5,768 nucleotides of DNA from Candidatus Dormiibacterota bacterium. Its GTDB lineage: Bacteria > Chloroflexota > Dormibacteria > Aeolococcales > Aeolococcaceae. How positions within the stretch are numbered: position 1 is the stretch's first letter; every line of letters starts with the position of its first letter. Position numbers and translations under genes: made by a program. Location of the stretch: positions 1 through 5,768 of the forward strand of contig JAFAJR010000234.1 of the NCBI GenBank assembly GCA_019236085.1, read 5' to 3'. Shown in pieces: positions 1 through 5,768 of this stretch. The notes under the pieces are model-generated. The model was not told the origin of the DNA, did no database searches, and saw only the letters and a program-made list of their open reading frames with translations.

Positions 1-214
1 ACACCAGGTCGGTCCGCTCGGTGAGGTCGTATGCCCGGCTGGGGCTGCCGTCTGCGTCGAAGAGCACGAGCTGCACGCTCTCCGCTCCCTCGCTGTACAC
101 CGCGAAGTTGGTGCCCTCGCCGTCCCACGTCGCTCCCAGAGGAGCGTCGGTACCCGGCCACGCCGCAACGCGCTCCGTCGCGCCGGGCTTCGCCGGCGCC
201 TGGGGGACCGTCAT
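1..214 (-). CDS. glgX: Glycogen debranching enzyme GlgX/TreX (N-terminal fragment)
   Basis: This is the first 71 codons of a minus-strand gene that leaves the window at its left edge. It starts with ATG at 214-212 and reads MTVPQAPAKPGATERVAAWP and onward. Residues about 19-40 contain WPGTDAPLGATWDGEGTNFA, then VYSEGAESVQLVLFD. This is the typical start of the carbohydrate-binding (CBM48/E-set) domain of bacterial GlgX/TreX, GH13 subfamily 11. The family hydrolyses alpha-1,6 branch linkages of glycogen or limit dextrins in the cytoplasm and yields linear maltodextrins. The start is supported by a GGGAGAA ribosome binding site and by homology beginning about 19 residues in. It is transcribed divergently from malQ-treY-treZ, in the role treX plays beside treY/treZ elsewhere. 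The catalytic (beta/alpha)8 domain lies outside the window, so activity and the GlgX versus TreX distinction cannot be judged. GlgB branching enzyme also carries CBM48, but the PLGATWDG.GTNFA signature fits debranching enzymes. Confidence 0.9.
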   Translation of the reverse strand, partial: MTVPQAPAKPGATERVAAWPGTDAPLGATWDGEGTNFAVYSEGAESVQLVLFDADGSPSRAYDLTERTDLV

Positions 215-282
215 CGATCGTTCTCCCGGTGGCACACGGACCAGAGCGGACCGTGCTTGCTTCGCTGCGCTCCGGCGGTCCG
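215..282. promoter_or_regulatory. Divergent intergenic region between glgX and malQ, with phased CGGACC repeats
   Basis: This gap of about 68 bases between two divergent starts must carry the control signals for both transcripts, unless these lie inside coding sequence. CGGACC occurs at 237-242 and 247-252 and, inverted (GGTCCG), at 277-282. The spacings between copies are 10 and 30 bases, whole numbers of helical turns. Positions 235-255 also form an imperfect palindrome with arms CACGG and CCGTG. I see no convincing -35/-10 pair on either strand, which is not rare in high-GC actinobacteria. The repeats could be an operator for a maltodextrin or trehalose regulator, but that is inference. 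If malQ starts upstream of 283, part of this region is coding. Confidence 0.4.
221..227 (-). promoter_or_regulatory. Ribosome binding site of glgX
   Basis: On the minus strand these bases read GGGAGAA. The GGAG core (226-223) sits 8 nt before the ATG at 214-212. It is a good match to the anti-Shine-Dalgarno sequence and fixes the glgX start. Confidence 0.75.
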
Positions 283-2115
283 GTGACCCACTCGGGAGTG
301 GCGGCCGACCCTGCTGCCTGGGGCGTCCAGACAGAGTACGTGGATGCGGCCGGGGTGCGTCGCACGGTCTCCGCGGCCAGCGTGGCGGCTGTTCTCCGAG
401 CAATGGAGGCCGCCGCCCCGGAGCCTCCCGGTGGCGGCCCGCTGGTGGTGGTCCGCGGCGAGGCGCTGCCCGGCGGGGACCGCGTCGAGCTGGAGGACGG
501 AACGGAGGCCGCGGCGCCTCCGACCTCCGGCACGCTGCCGCTCGGCTACCACCGGCTGGTGCCGCGCCGGGGCCCGGCACGCCGGCTGATCGTGGTCCCG
601 CCGCGCTGCCATCTCCCCACCGGCAGGAGCTGGGGCTGGGCGGCGCAGCTCTACGCGCTGCGCTCCGCCGCCAGCTGGGGGATGGGCGACCTCCGCGACC
701 TCCGCTCCCTGTGCCGATGGGCGGCCGGGCAGGGCGCCGGCCTGGTGCTGGTCAATCCCATGCATGCGGTGAGGCCGACGCTGCCACAACAGCCGAGCCC
801 GTACTACCCGTCGAGCCGGCGCTTCAGCAATCCGCTCTACCTCAGGGTCGGCGATGTTCCCGGAGCCAGGAATGTCCCCGGTTTCACCGAGCTGGAGACC
901 CGCGGCAGGAGCCTCAACCGCAGTCGCCTCATCGACCGCGACCGGATCTTCCGGCTCAAGATGGCCGCGCTGGAGCGCGCCTGGCGGCGCTTCTCCGGCG
1001 ACGCAGGCTTCGACCGGTTTCAGGCCCAGGGTGGCGACGCCCTTCGTCGGTTCGCCTGTTTCTGCGCGCTCAGCGAGGAGCGGCCTGGGCCGTGGATGGC
1101 CTGGCCGTCGGCGGAGCGGGATCATCAGGAGGCGGCGATCCGCCAGGTGGCAGAGCGCTGCGCGGACCGGGTCGGTCTGCACATGTGGCTGCAGTGGCTG
1201 CTCCACCTCCAGCTCGAACGTGCCTGTGCCGAGCTGCGAGTGGTCAGCGATCTGGCGCTGGGCGTGGACCCCGACGGCGCCGACGCCTGGCAGTGGCAGG
1301 AGTGCCTGGCTCAGGGTGCAAGGGTCGGCGCCCCGCCGGACGAGTTCGTGACCGACGGACAGGACTGGGGGCTGCCGCCGTTTGTGCCGCACAAGCTCAG
1401 AGCCCTCGACTACCAGCCCTTCATCGACACGCTGCGTGGCTCGATGCGCCCCGGCGGCGGGCTCCGCATCGACCATGTCATGGGACTGTTCCGGCTCTGG
1501 TGGATCCCGCCGGGGATGGGCGCGCGCGACGGCGTCTATGTCCGCTATCCGGCTCGCGACCTGCTGGGCATCCTGGCGCTGGAGAGCGTCCGGGCCCGCT
1601 GCCTGGTGGTGGGGGAGGACCTGGGGACTGTCGAGAGCGGCGTCCGCGAAGAGCTGGCCCGCCGCCGCGTGCTGTCCTACAGGGTGGCCTGGTTCGAGGA
1701 CGAGCCGCCGCGACGATACCCGGCGCTGGCCATGGCGGCCATGAACACGCACGACCTGGCGACCGCCGCCGGGGTCTGGACCGGCAGCGACCTCCGGGAG
1801 CAGCGGCGCTGGAAGAGGCCGGTCAGCGCGGAAGCCGAGGCAGGACTCGCGGCACGGCTCGACAGGCTGTCAGGGGTCCCGCGGTCGGCGTCAGCCGCGG
1901 CCGCGGTCGCCGCCGCATACCGGTCGCTCAGTGAGGCGCCGTCTCGTCTGCTCACGGCAACCCTGGACGACGCGGCGCTATCCGAACGGCGCCCTAACCT
2001 TCCCGGCGCAGCGCAGCGGCCCAACTGGTCGATCCCGTTGCCACGGACCCTGGAGCAGCTGCGGCGCGACGCCCTGCCCCGCGCCATCGGGCGCTCACTG
2101 AGCCGGCAGCGGTGA
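283..2115 (+). CDS. malQ: 4-alpha-glucanotransferase MalQ (amylomaltase, GH77)
   Basis: A cytoplasmic enzyme that moves alpha-1,4-glucan segments between maltodextrins, turning short chains into longer ones plus glucose. From the chosen GTG at 283 it has 610 residues. Residues 1 to about 115 form an N-terminal domain typical of actinobacterial MalQ, including LGYHRL at 87-92. The GH77 barrel then follows with WGWAAQLYALRS (117-128), WGMGDL (132-137), SPYYPSSRRFSNPLY (172-186) and GQDWGLPPF (359-367). The catalytic residues are present: nucleophile D397 in RIDHVMG, acid/base E445 in GEDLG, and third carboxylate D491 in NTHD. It is the first gene of the operon and its stop overlaps the treY start. 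The start is uncertain. GTG at 283 gives the family-like opening THSGVAADPAAWGVQTEY, but its Shine-Dalgarno is weak (GGCGG at 274-278). GTG at 229, 253 or 298 are alternatives, and the frame stays open upstream into glgX. The enzyme is somewhat shorter than the roughly 700-residue relatives. The family call is firm; the exact 5' end is not. Confidence 0.93.
   Translation: MTHSGVAADPAAWGVQTEYVDAAGVRRTVSAASVAAVLRAMEAAAPEPPGGGPLVVVRGEALPGGDRVELEDGTEAAAPPTSGTLPLGYHRLVPRRGPARRLIVVPPRCHLPTGRSWGWAAQLYALRSAASWGMGDLRDLRSLCRWAAGQGAGLVLVNPMHAVRPTLPQQPSPYYPSSRRFSNPLYLRVGDVPGARNVPGFTELETRGRSLNRSRLIDRDRIFRLKMAALERAWRRFSGDAGFDRFQAQGGDALRRFACFCALSEERPGPWMAWPSAERDHQEAAIRQVAERCADRVGLHMWLQWLLHLQLERACAELRVVSDLALGVDPDGADAWQWQECLAQGARVGAPPDEFVTDGQDWGLPPFVPHKLRALDYQPFIDTLRGSMRPGGGLRIDHVMGLFRLWWIPPGMGARDGVYVRYPARDLLGILALESVRARCLVVGEDLGTVESGVREELARRRVLSYRVAWFEDEPPRRYPALAMAAMNTHDLATAAGVWTGSDLREQRRWKRPVSAEAEAGLAARLDRLSGVPRSASAAAAVAAAYRSLSEAPSRLLTATLDDAALSERRPNLPGAAQRPNWSIPLPRTLEQLRRDALPRAIGRSLSRQR
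2112..2115 (+). other. malQ/treY stop-start overlap (GTGA)
   Basis: The treY start GTG (2112-2114) and the malQ stop TGA (2113-2115) share four bases. No strong Shine-Dalgarno precedes the GTG; the nearest upstream bases are CGGCAGCG. Reinitiation by ribosomes that finish malQ is therefore the likely way treY is translated. Confidence 0.85.
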
Positions 2116-4499
2116 GAACGCGGCCCCGAGCGACCTACCGCGTCCAGCTGCGCCGGGAGTTCGACTTCGATGCGGCCCGGGAGACCGTGCCGTACCTTGC
2201 GGAGCTCGGCATCTCGCATCTGTACTGCTCGCCGTTGCTGCAGGCGGCGACGGGCAGCGCTCATGGCTACGACGTTGTCGACCCCACGCGGGTCAGCGAG
2301 GAGCTCGGCGGCGACGCCGGTCTGCAGCGCCTCGATGCGGAGCTGCGCAGGCACGGCATGGGACTTTTGGTCGACATCGTCCCCAACCACATGTGCATCG
2401 CGTCGCCGCTCAACGCGTCCTGGTGGGACGTGTTGCGGCACGGCCGGGCGAGCCGCTTCGCGACCTGGTTCGACATCGACTGGGAGGCGCCGGGTCTGGA
2501 AGGCCGGGTGCTCCTCCCGGTGCTGGGCGACGACCTCGCCCGCGTCCTGGAGCGCGGCGAGCTGGAGGTGGCCGAGGGCGAAGCCGGCGACCTCGAGCTG
2601 CGCTATTTCGAGCAGCGCTTTCCGCTGGCCGCGGCCACCGCGACCGCGCCGGGGGAAGCGACGGCCCAGCTGCTGGCGCAGCAGCACTTCCTGCTGGAGC
2701 ACTGGCGCAGCGGGCTTCGGCGGGTCAACTATCGCCGCTTCTTCGACGTCTCGTCGCTGGCAGGCGTCAGGGTGGAGGAGCCCTGGGTCTACGAGGCGAC
2801 CCATGAGCGGATCATCAGCCTGGTCCGCGACGGCGTCGCGGACGGGGTGCGCGTCGACCACGTCGACGGGCTGCGGGATCCCGAGGGCTACCTGCAGAGA
2901 CTGCGGAGCTCGCTGGGCGACGAGGCCTGGATCGTGGTGGAGAAGATCCTCGCGAGCGGCGAGGAACTGCCCCCGGAATGGCCGGTGGACGGCACCACCG
3001 GGTACGAGGTTGCGGCGCTCCTGACGCATGTCGCCCTGGACGGCAGCGGCGCACAACAGCTGGTCGAGGCCTACCCGTCGCTCAGCGGCGACCGCACTGA
3101 TTTCATGGAGCAGGAGCTGGCTTCGCGACGCCTGGTCCTGGAACAGCTCCTCGAGTCCGAGCTGGACCGCCTGGCCCGTGCGGCAACGGCCGCCGCCGGG
3201 GCTGCGGCAAAGCAGGCGTTGGCGGCGCTGCTCGCGGCAATGCCCGTCTACCGACTCTATCCGCGGGCCGGTCACGAGCTCTCGCAACGCGATGCAGCGC
3301 TGCTGCGGAGCGCAGCCGCGACAGCACGCCGCGACGCACCTGAAGTTACTGACATCATTGACAATATTGTGGAGCTGCTGCAGGGCGGCGCCGGCGCGAG
3401 TGCCGACGAGGTGCGCCTTCGCTTCCAGCAGCTGAGCGCCGCCACCACCGCCAAGGGTGTCGAGGACACGGCGTTCTATCGGTACGTGCCGCTGGTGTCG
3501 CTGGACGAGGTGGGCGGCGACCCGGGTCGGCTCGGCCTGAGTGCCGGGGAGTGGCAAGAGGCTGTCTCACACGCTCCGCCACTCGGCCTGACAGCAACCG
3601 CGACGCACGACACCAAGCGCGGCGAGGACGCGCGGGTCCGGGTGTCGATGCTGGCCGAGATGCCGGAACGCTGGATCGAGTCCTGCCAGGCGCTTTCCGC
3701 CCTCGGCACCAGGCACCGCGGGGAGCGCGGCCCATCGCCGGCTGCGGAACTCTTGCTCTACCAAACCCTGGTGGCGGCCCATCCGATCGGCGCCGCACGG
3801 CTCACCGCCTACATGCAGAAGGCGGTGCGTGAGGCGAAGCAGGAGACCAGCTGGCTCGACCCCGATCCGGCGTACGAGGACGACGTGAAGCGATTCACGC
3901 GGGCTGTCCTCGAGGACGCAGAGATGATCGCCGTCATCGAATCGGTGCTCGGAGCGATGACGCCTTTTTGGTATCACGCGGCCCTCACCCAGGCGCTGCT
4001 CAAGCTCGTGCTTCCAGGCGTTGCCGACATCTACCAGGGAGGCGAGCTGTGGGACCTGCGGCTTGTCGACCCCGACAACCGCGGACCTGTGGACTACGCA
4101 ATGCGGCGAGCGGCATTGGTGTCACTGGAGTCAATGGATACCGCCGCAGTCCTCGAGCACATGGCAGAGGGGCTGCCCAAGCTGCACCTGATCAGCACGG
4201 CGCTGGCGCTGCGGCGGCGGCGAGCTGACGCGTTCAGCGCTGACACGCGCTGCGCACCGCTGGCGGCGACCGGCGCTGCAGCTGATCACGTGCTGGGAAT
4301 CATGCGAGGCGACGGCGTGGCCGCCGTGGGGGTGCTGCGTCCGCTGCGCCTGGCAGGACGCTGGTGCGACACCGCTGTGGATCTGCCGCCGGGCAGTTGG
4401 CGGAACCTGCTGGACGGCCGCGACGTGGCAGGAGGCACCACGCCGCTGGCGTCGCTGCTGGACCGCTTCCCGGTGGCGCTGCTGGAGCGGCGGCGTTGA
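2112..4499 (+). CDS. treY: Malto-oligosyltrehalose synthase TreY (GH13_26)
   Basis: An intramolecular transglucosylase (EC 5.4.99.15). It turns the reducing-end alpha-1,4 bond of a linear maltodextrin into an alpha,alpha-1,1 bond, giving maltooligosyl trehalose, the substrate of TreZ. It has 795 residues, a normal family length. The opening ATYRVQL at residues 7-13 is diagnostic. It is followed by GISHLYCSPLLQA (33-45), HGYDVVDPTRV (51-61) and GLLVDIVPNHM (84-94). The likely catalytic residues are D249 in GVRVDHVDG, E277 in VVEKIL and D500 in ATHDTKRGED. Further TreY signatures are GTTGYE (294-299), AKGVEDTAFYRY (447-458), KQETSWLDP (576-584) and PGVADIYQGGELWD (635-648), with DPDNRGPVDY ending at 662. 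An Ala-rich stretch near 350-380 lies in the helical insertion usual for the family. The GTG start overlaps the malQ stop and the homology begins at once, so the start is secure. The protein is cytoplasmic with no signal peptide, and the gene looks intact. Confidence 0.97.
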   Translation: MRTRPRATYRVQLRREFDFDAARETVPYLAELGISHLYCSPLLQAATGSAHGYDVVDPTRVSEELGGDAGLQRLDAELRRHGMGLLVDIVPNHMCIASPLNASWWDVLRHGRASRFATWFDIDWEAPGLEGRVLLPVLGDDLARVLERGELEVAEGEAGDLELRYFEQRFPLAAATATAPGEATAQLLAQQHFLLEHWRSGLRRVNYRRFFDVSSLAGVRVEEPWVYEATHERIISLVRDGVADGVRVDHVDGLRDPEGYLQRLRSSLGDEAWIVVEKILASGEELPPEWPVDGTTGYEVAALLTHVALDGSGAQQLVEAYPSLSGDRTDFMEQELASRRLVLEQLLESELDRLARAATAAAGAAAKQALAALLAAMPVYRLYPRAGHELSQRDAALLRSAAATARRDAPEVTDIIDNIVELLQGGAGASADEVRLRFQQLSAATTAKGVEDTAFYRYVPLVSLDEVGGDPGRLGLSAGEWQEAVSHAPPLGLTATATHDTKRGEDARVRVSMLAEMPERWIESCQALSALGTRHRGERGPSPAAELLLYQTLVAAHPIGAARLTAYMQKAVREAKQETSWLDPDPAYEDDVKRFTRAVLEDAEMIAVIESVLGAMTPFWYHAALTQALLKLVLPGVADIYQGGELWDLRLVDPDNRGPVDYAMRRAALVSLESMDTAAVLEHMAEGLPKLHLISTALALRRRRADAFSADTRCAPLAATGAAADHVLGIMRGDGVAAVGVLRPLRLAGRWCDTAVDLPPGSWRNLLDGRDVAGGTTPLASLLDRFPVALLERRR
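4484..4487 (+). promoter_or_regulatory. Ribosome binding site of treZ, inside the end of treY
   Basis: GGAG lies within the last codons of treY, 8 nt before the TTG at 4496. It is what decides the TTG start: the next in-frame ATG (4571) would remove conserved N-terminal residues. Confidence 0.65.
4496..4499 (+). other. treY/treZ stop-start overlap (TTGA)
   Basis: The treZ start TTG (4496-4498) and the treY stop TGA (4497-4499) share four bases, the same arrangement as at malQ/treY but with the weaker initiator TTG. This implies translational coupling of the two enzymes that act one after the other. Confidence 0.85.
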
Positions 4500-5768
4500 G
4501 CCGGCGCATCGCTGTCTGGGCTCCCAACGCGCAGCGGGTTGAGCTGGTCCATGCCGGACGCCGCGAGCCGATGCCGCTCGAGGAGAGCGGGTGGCATGCG
4601 GCGGAGGCGGGGCTGAGCGCGGGAGATGACTACGAGTTCTCGCTTGACGGCGGCGAGCTGCGGCCCGACCCGAGGTCACGGTGCCAGCCGCAGGGATCGG
4701 GCGGACCGTCGCGCTGCGCCGACATCGCCGGTTTCGCCTGGCAGGACAAGGGGTGGCGCGGCTTTCCCCTTGCCGGCGCCGTCATCTACGAGCTGCACGT
4801 CGGGACGTTCAGCGCGGAGGGGACGTTCGACGGCGTGATCGGACACCTGCAGCACCTCGTCGACCTCGGGGTCAACGCGGTCGAGCTCATGCCGCTCGCC
4901 ACGTTCGCAGGCGACCGCGGCTGGGGATACGACGGCGTCAACCTCTACGCACCGCACCCGGCTTACGGAGGGCCCGAGGGGCTCTGCCGGCTGATCGACG
5001 CCTGCCATGCCCGGGGTCTCGCAGTTGTTGTCGATGTCGTCTACAACCACCTCGGACCTGAGGGCAATCACCTTCCCGACTTCGGTCCCTACTTCACAGA
5101 CCGCTACGCCACGCCGTGGGGAGACGCGTTCAACTACGACGGCCCCGACAGCGACGAGGTTCGTGCCTTTGTTGTCCACAACGCTGCGATGTGGCTGGAG
5201 GACTACCACTGCGACGGCCTGCGCCTCGACGCGGTGCATGCGATCGTGGACACGTCGGCGACGCACATCGTGGAGGAGATCGCCGGCGTAGCTGTTGTGC
5301 TGTCCGAGCGCCTGCAGCGCGAGATCTGGATCATCGCCGAGAGCGACGCCAACGACCCGCGGTTGGTGCGCGACGTCGCCGCGGGCGGCTACGGCGTCGG
5401 AGCGCAGTGGAACGACAACTTCCACCATGCGCTGCACGCCGTGCTCACCGGCGAGCGCCAGGGCTACTACGTCGACTTCGGTTCGCTCGACGCGCTGAGC
5501 ACAGCGCTGCACCAGGCGTATGTGTTCACCGGCCAGTACTCTCGGTTCAGGCGGCGCCGTTTCGGCAGGGCGACCACCGGCTTGCCGCTCACCCGGTTCG
5601 TCGGCTATGCCCAGAACCACGACCAGGTGGGGAATCGCGCACGGGGCGACCGCCTCTGCCACCTGGTCTCGCCCGGCAGGGCACGCATCGCGGCGGCGCT
5701 CGTCCTGCTCTCGCCGTTCGTGCCGATGCTCTTCCAGGGCGAGGAATGGGCGGCCTCCACGCCGTTCC
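4496..5768 (+). CDS. treZ: Malto-oligosyltrehalose trehalohydrolase TreZ (3' end missing)
   Basis: Hydrolyses the alpha-1,4 bond next to the terminal trehalose unit of maltooligosyl trehalose, releasing trehalose and a shorter maltodextrin (EC 3.2.1.141, GH13). The window holds 424 codons of an expected 560-600. Starting from TTG, the protein opens with SRRIAVWAPNAQRVELVHAG, the first strands of the N-terminal E-set domain. DPRSR (58-62), IYELHVGTF (97-105), GWGYDGV (142-148) and DVVYNHLGP (180-188) follow. The catalytic residues are nucleophile D245 in GLRLDA, acid/base E282 in AESD and D376 in QNHDQVGNR. They align almost one-to-one with D252/E283/D377 described for Sulfolobus solfataricus TreZ. 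GEEW at 415-418 is near the right edge. The TTG overlaps the treY stop TGA (4497-4499) by four bases and has GGAG 8 nt upstream. The next in-frame ATG (residue 26) would delete conserved strands. It is the last visible gene of the malQ-treY-treZ operon. The C-terminal domain and stop codon are not seen. Confidence 0.97.
   Translation, partial: MSRRIAVWAPNAQRVELVHAGRREPMPLEESGWHAAEAGLSAGDDYEFSLDGGELRPDPRSRCQPQGSGGPSRCADIAGFAWQDKGWRGFPLAGAVIYELHVGTFSAEGTFDGVIGHLQHLVDLGVNAVELMPLATFAGDRGWGYDGVNLYAPHPAYGGPEGLCRLIDACHARGLAVVVDVVYNHLGPEGNHLPDFGPYFTDRYATPWGDAFNYDGPDSDEVRAFVVHNAAMWLEDYHCDGLRLDAVHAIVDTSATHIVEEIAGVAVVLSERLQREIWIIAESDANDPRLVRDVAAGGYGVGAQWNDNFHHALHAVLTGERQGYYVDFGSLDALSTALHQAYVFTGQYSRFRRRRFGRATTGLPLTRFVGYAQNHDQVGNRARGDRLCHLVSPGRARIAAALVLLSPFVPMLFQGEEWAASTPF

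Noticed and set aside
272..283. CCGG-CGGT-CCGG as a small hairpin or terminator
   Set aside because: The stem is only four base pairs and no T-run follows. It sits upstream of, or at, a start codon and does not follow a gene.
211..1752. Long minus-strand open frame of 513 codons opposite malQ
   Set aside because: It has no recognisable domain, is rich in Arg, His and Pro, and lies antisense to a gene with clear GH77 motifs. Long antisense frames are expected at this GC content.
21..1934. Plus-strand open frame of 637 codons in a different frame from malQ
   Set aside because: It is a Gly/Arg/Pro/Ala-rich translation with no family signature. The neighbouring frame carries all the MalQ catalytic motifs.
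3178..3242. Ala-rich stretch of TreY as a possible low-complexity insertion or repeat
   Set aside because: TreY proteins usually have an Ala/Leu/Arg-rich helical segment here before the PVYR motif. There is no tandem DNA repeat.
3341..3372. AT-rich patch with TTGACA (3358-3363) and the palindrome ACAATATTGT (3361-3370) inside treY
   Set aside because: No -10-like hexamer lies 16-18 bases beyond the TTGACA. The bases encode an ordinary helix (VTDIIDNIVELL) in frame, so an internal promoter or operator is not supported.
1677..3557. Minus-strand open frame of 626 codons spanning the malQ/treY junction
   Set aside because: It is antisense to conserved TreY and MalQ motifs, crosses a real gene junction and has low-complexity composition. 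It is a GC shadow.
4676..5662. Minus-strand open frame of 328 codons opposite treZ
   Set aside because: It looks more protein-like than most shadows, but it mirrors treZ codons and has no domain I recognise. The treZ strand carries a full catalytic triad.

Overview
The window is very GC-rich (about 70% by eye, strong G/C at third codon positions) and almost fully coding. It carries four genes of glycogen/maltodextrin-to-trehalose metabolism. High GC, GTG and TTG starts, 4-base gene overlaps and the close resemblance of TreY, TreZ and MalQ to actinobacterial versions suggest an actinomycete-type bacterium (Actinomycetota). A Thermoleophilia- or Acidimicrobiia-like lineage is possible, but nothing here fixes the class. 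I see no RNA gene, mobile element, CRISPR array or factor-independent terminator.

Layout: positions 1-214 (minus strand) hold the first 71 codons of a glycogen debranching enzyme (glgX/treX type) that runs off the left edge. A short divergent intergenic region (about 215-282) follows. It holds the glgX ribosome binding site and a set of CGGACC repeats phased by ten bases. Then three plus-strand genes run to the right edge: malQ (start near 283, stop 2115), treY (2112-4499) and treZ (4496 to beyond 5768). Each junction is a 4-base stop/start overlap (GTGA, then TTGA), so the three are almost certainly one translationally coupled operon. The treZ start is TTG, and its right end is cut off after 424 codons.

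How the genes fit together (family knowledge plus inference): GlgX/TreX removes the alpha-1,6 branches of glycogen. TreY isomerises the reducing end of linear maltodextrins into a trehalosyl unit, and TreZ cleaves that unit to release free trehalose. Maltodextrins left too short for TreY could be disproportionated by MalQ back into longer chains. The locus therefore reads as a TreX/TreY/TreZ trehalose pathway with a built-in recycling enzyme. All three complete or near-complete enzymes keep their catalytic triads, so all look active. I found no evidence of a new type of system. The points worth a second look are the gene order, the coupling and rare start, the phased repeats, and a compact MalQ with an uncertain start.
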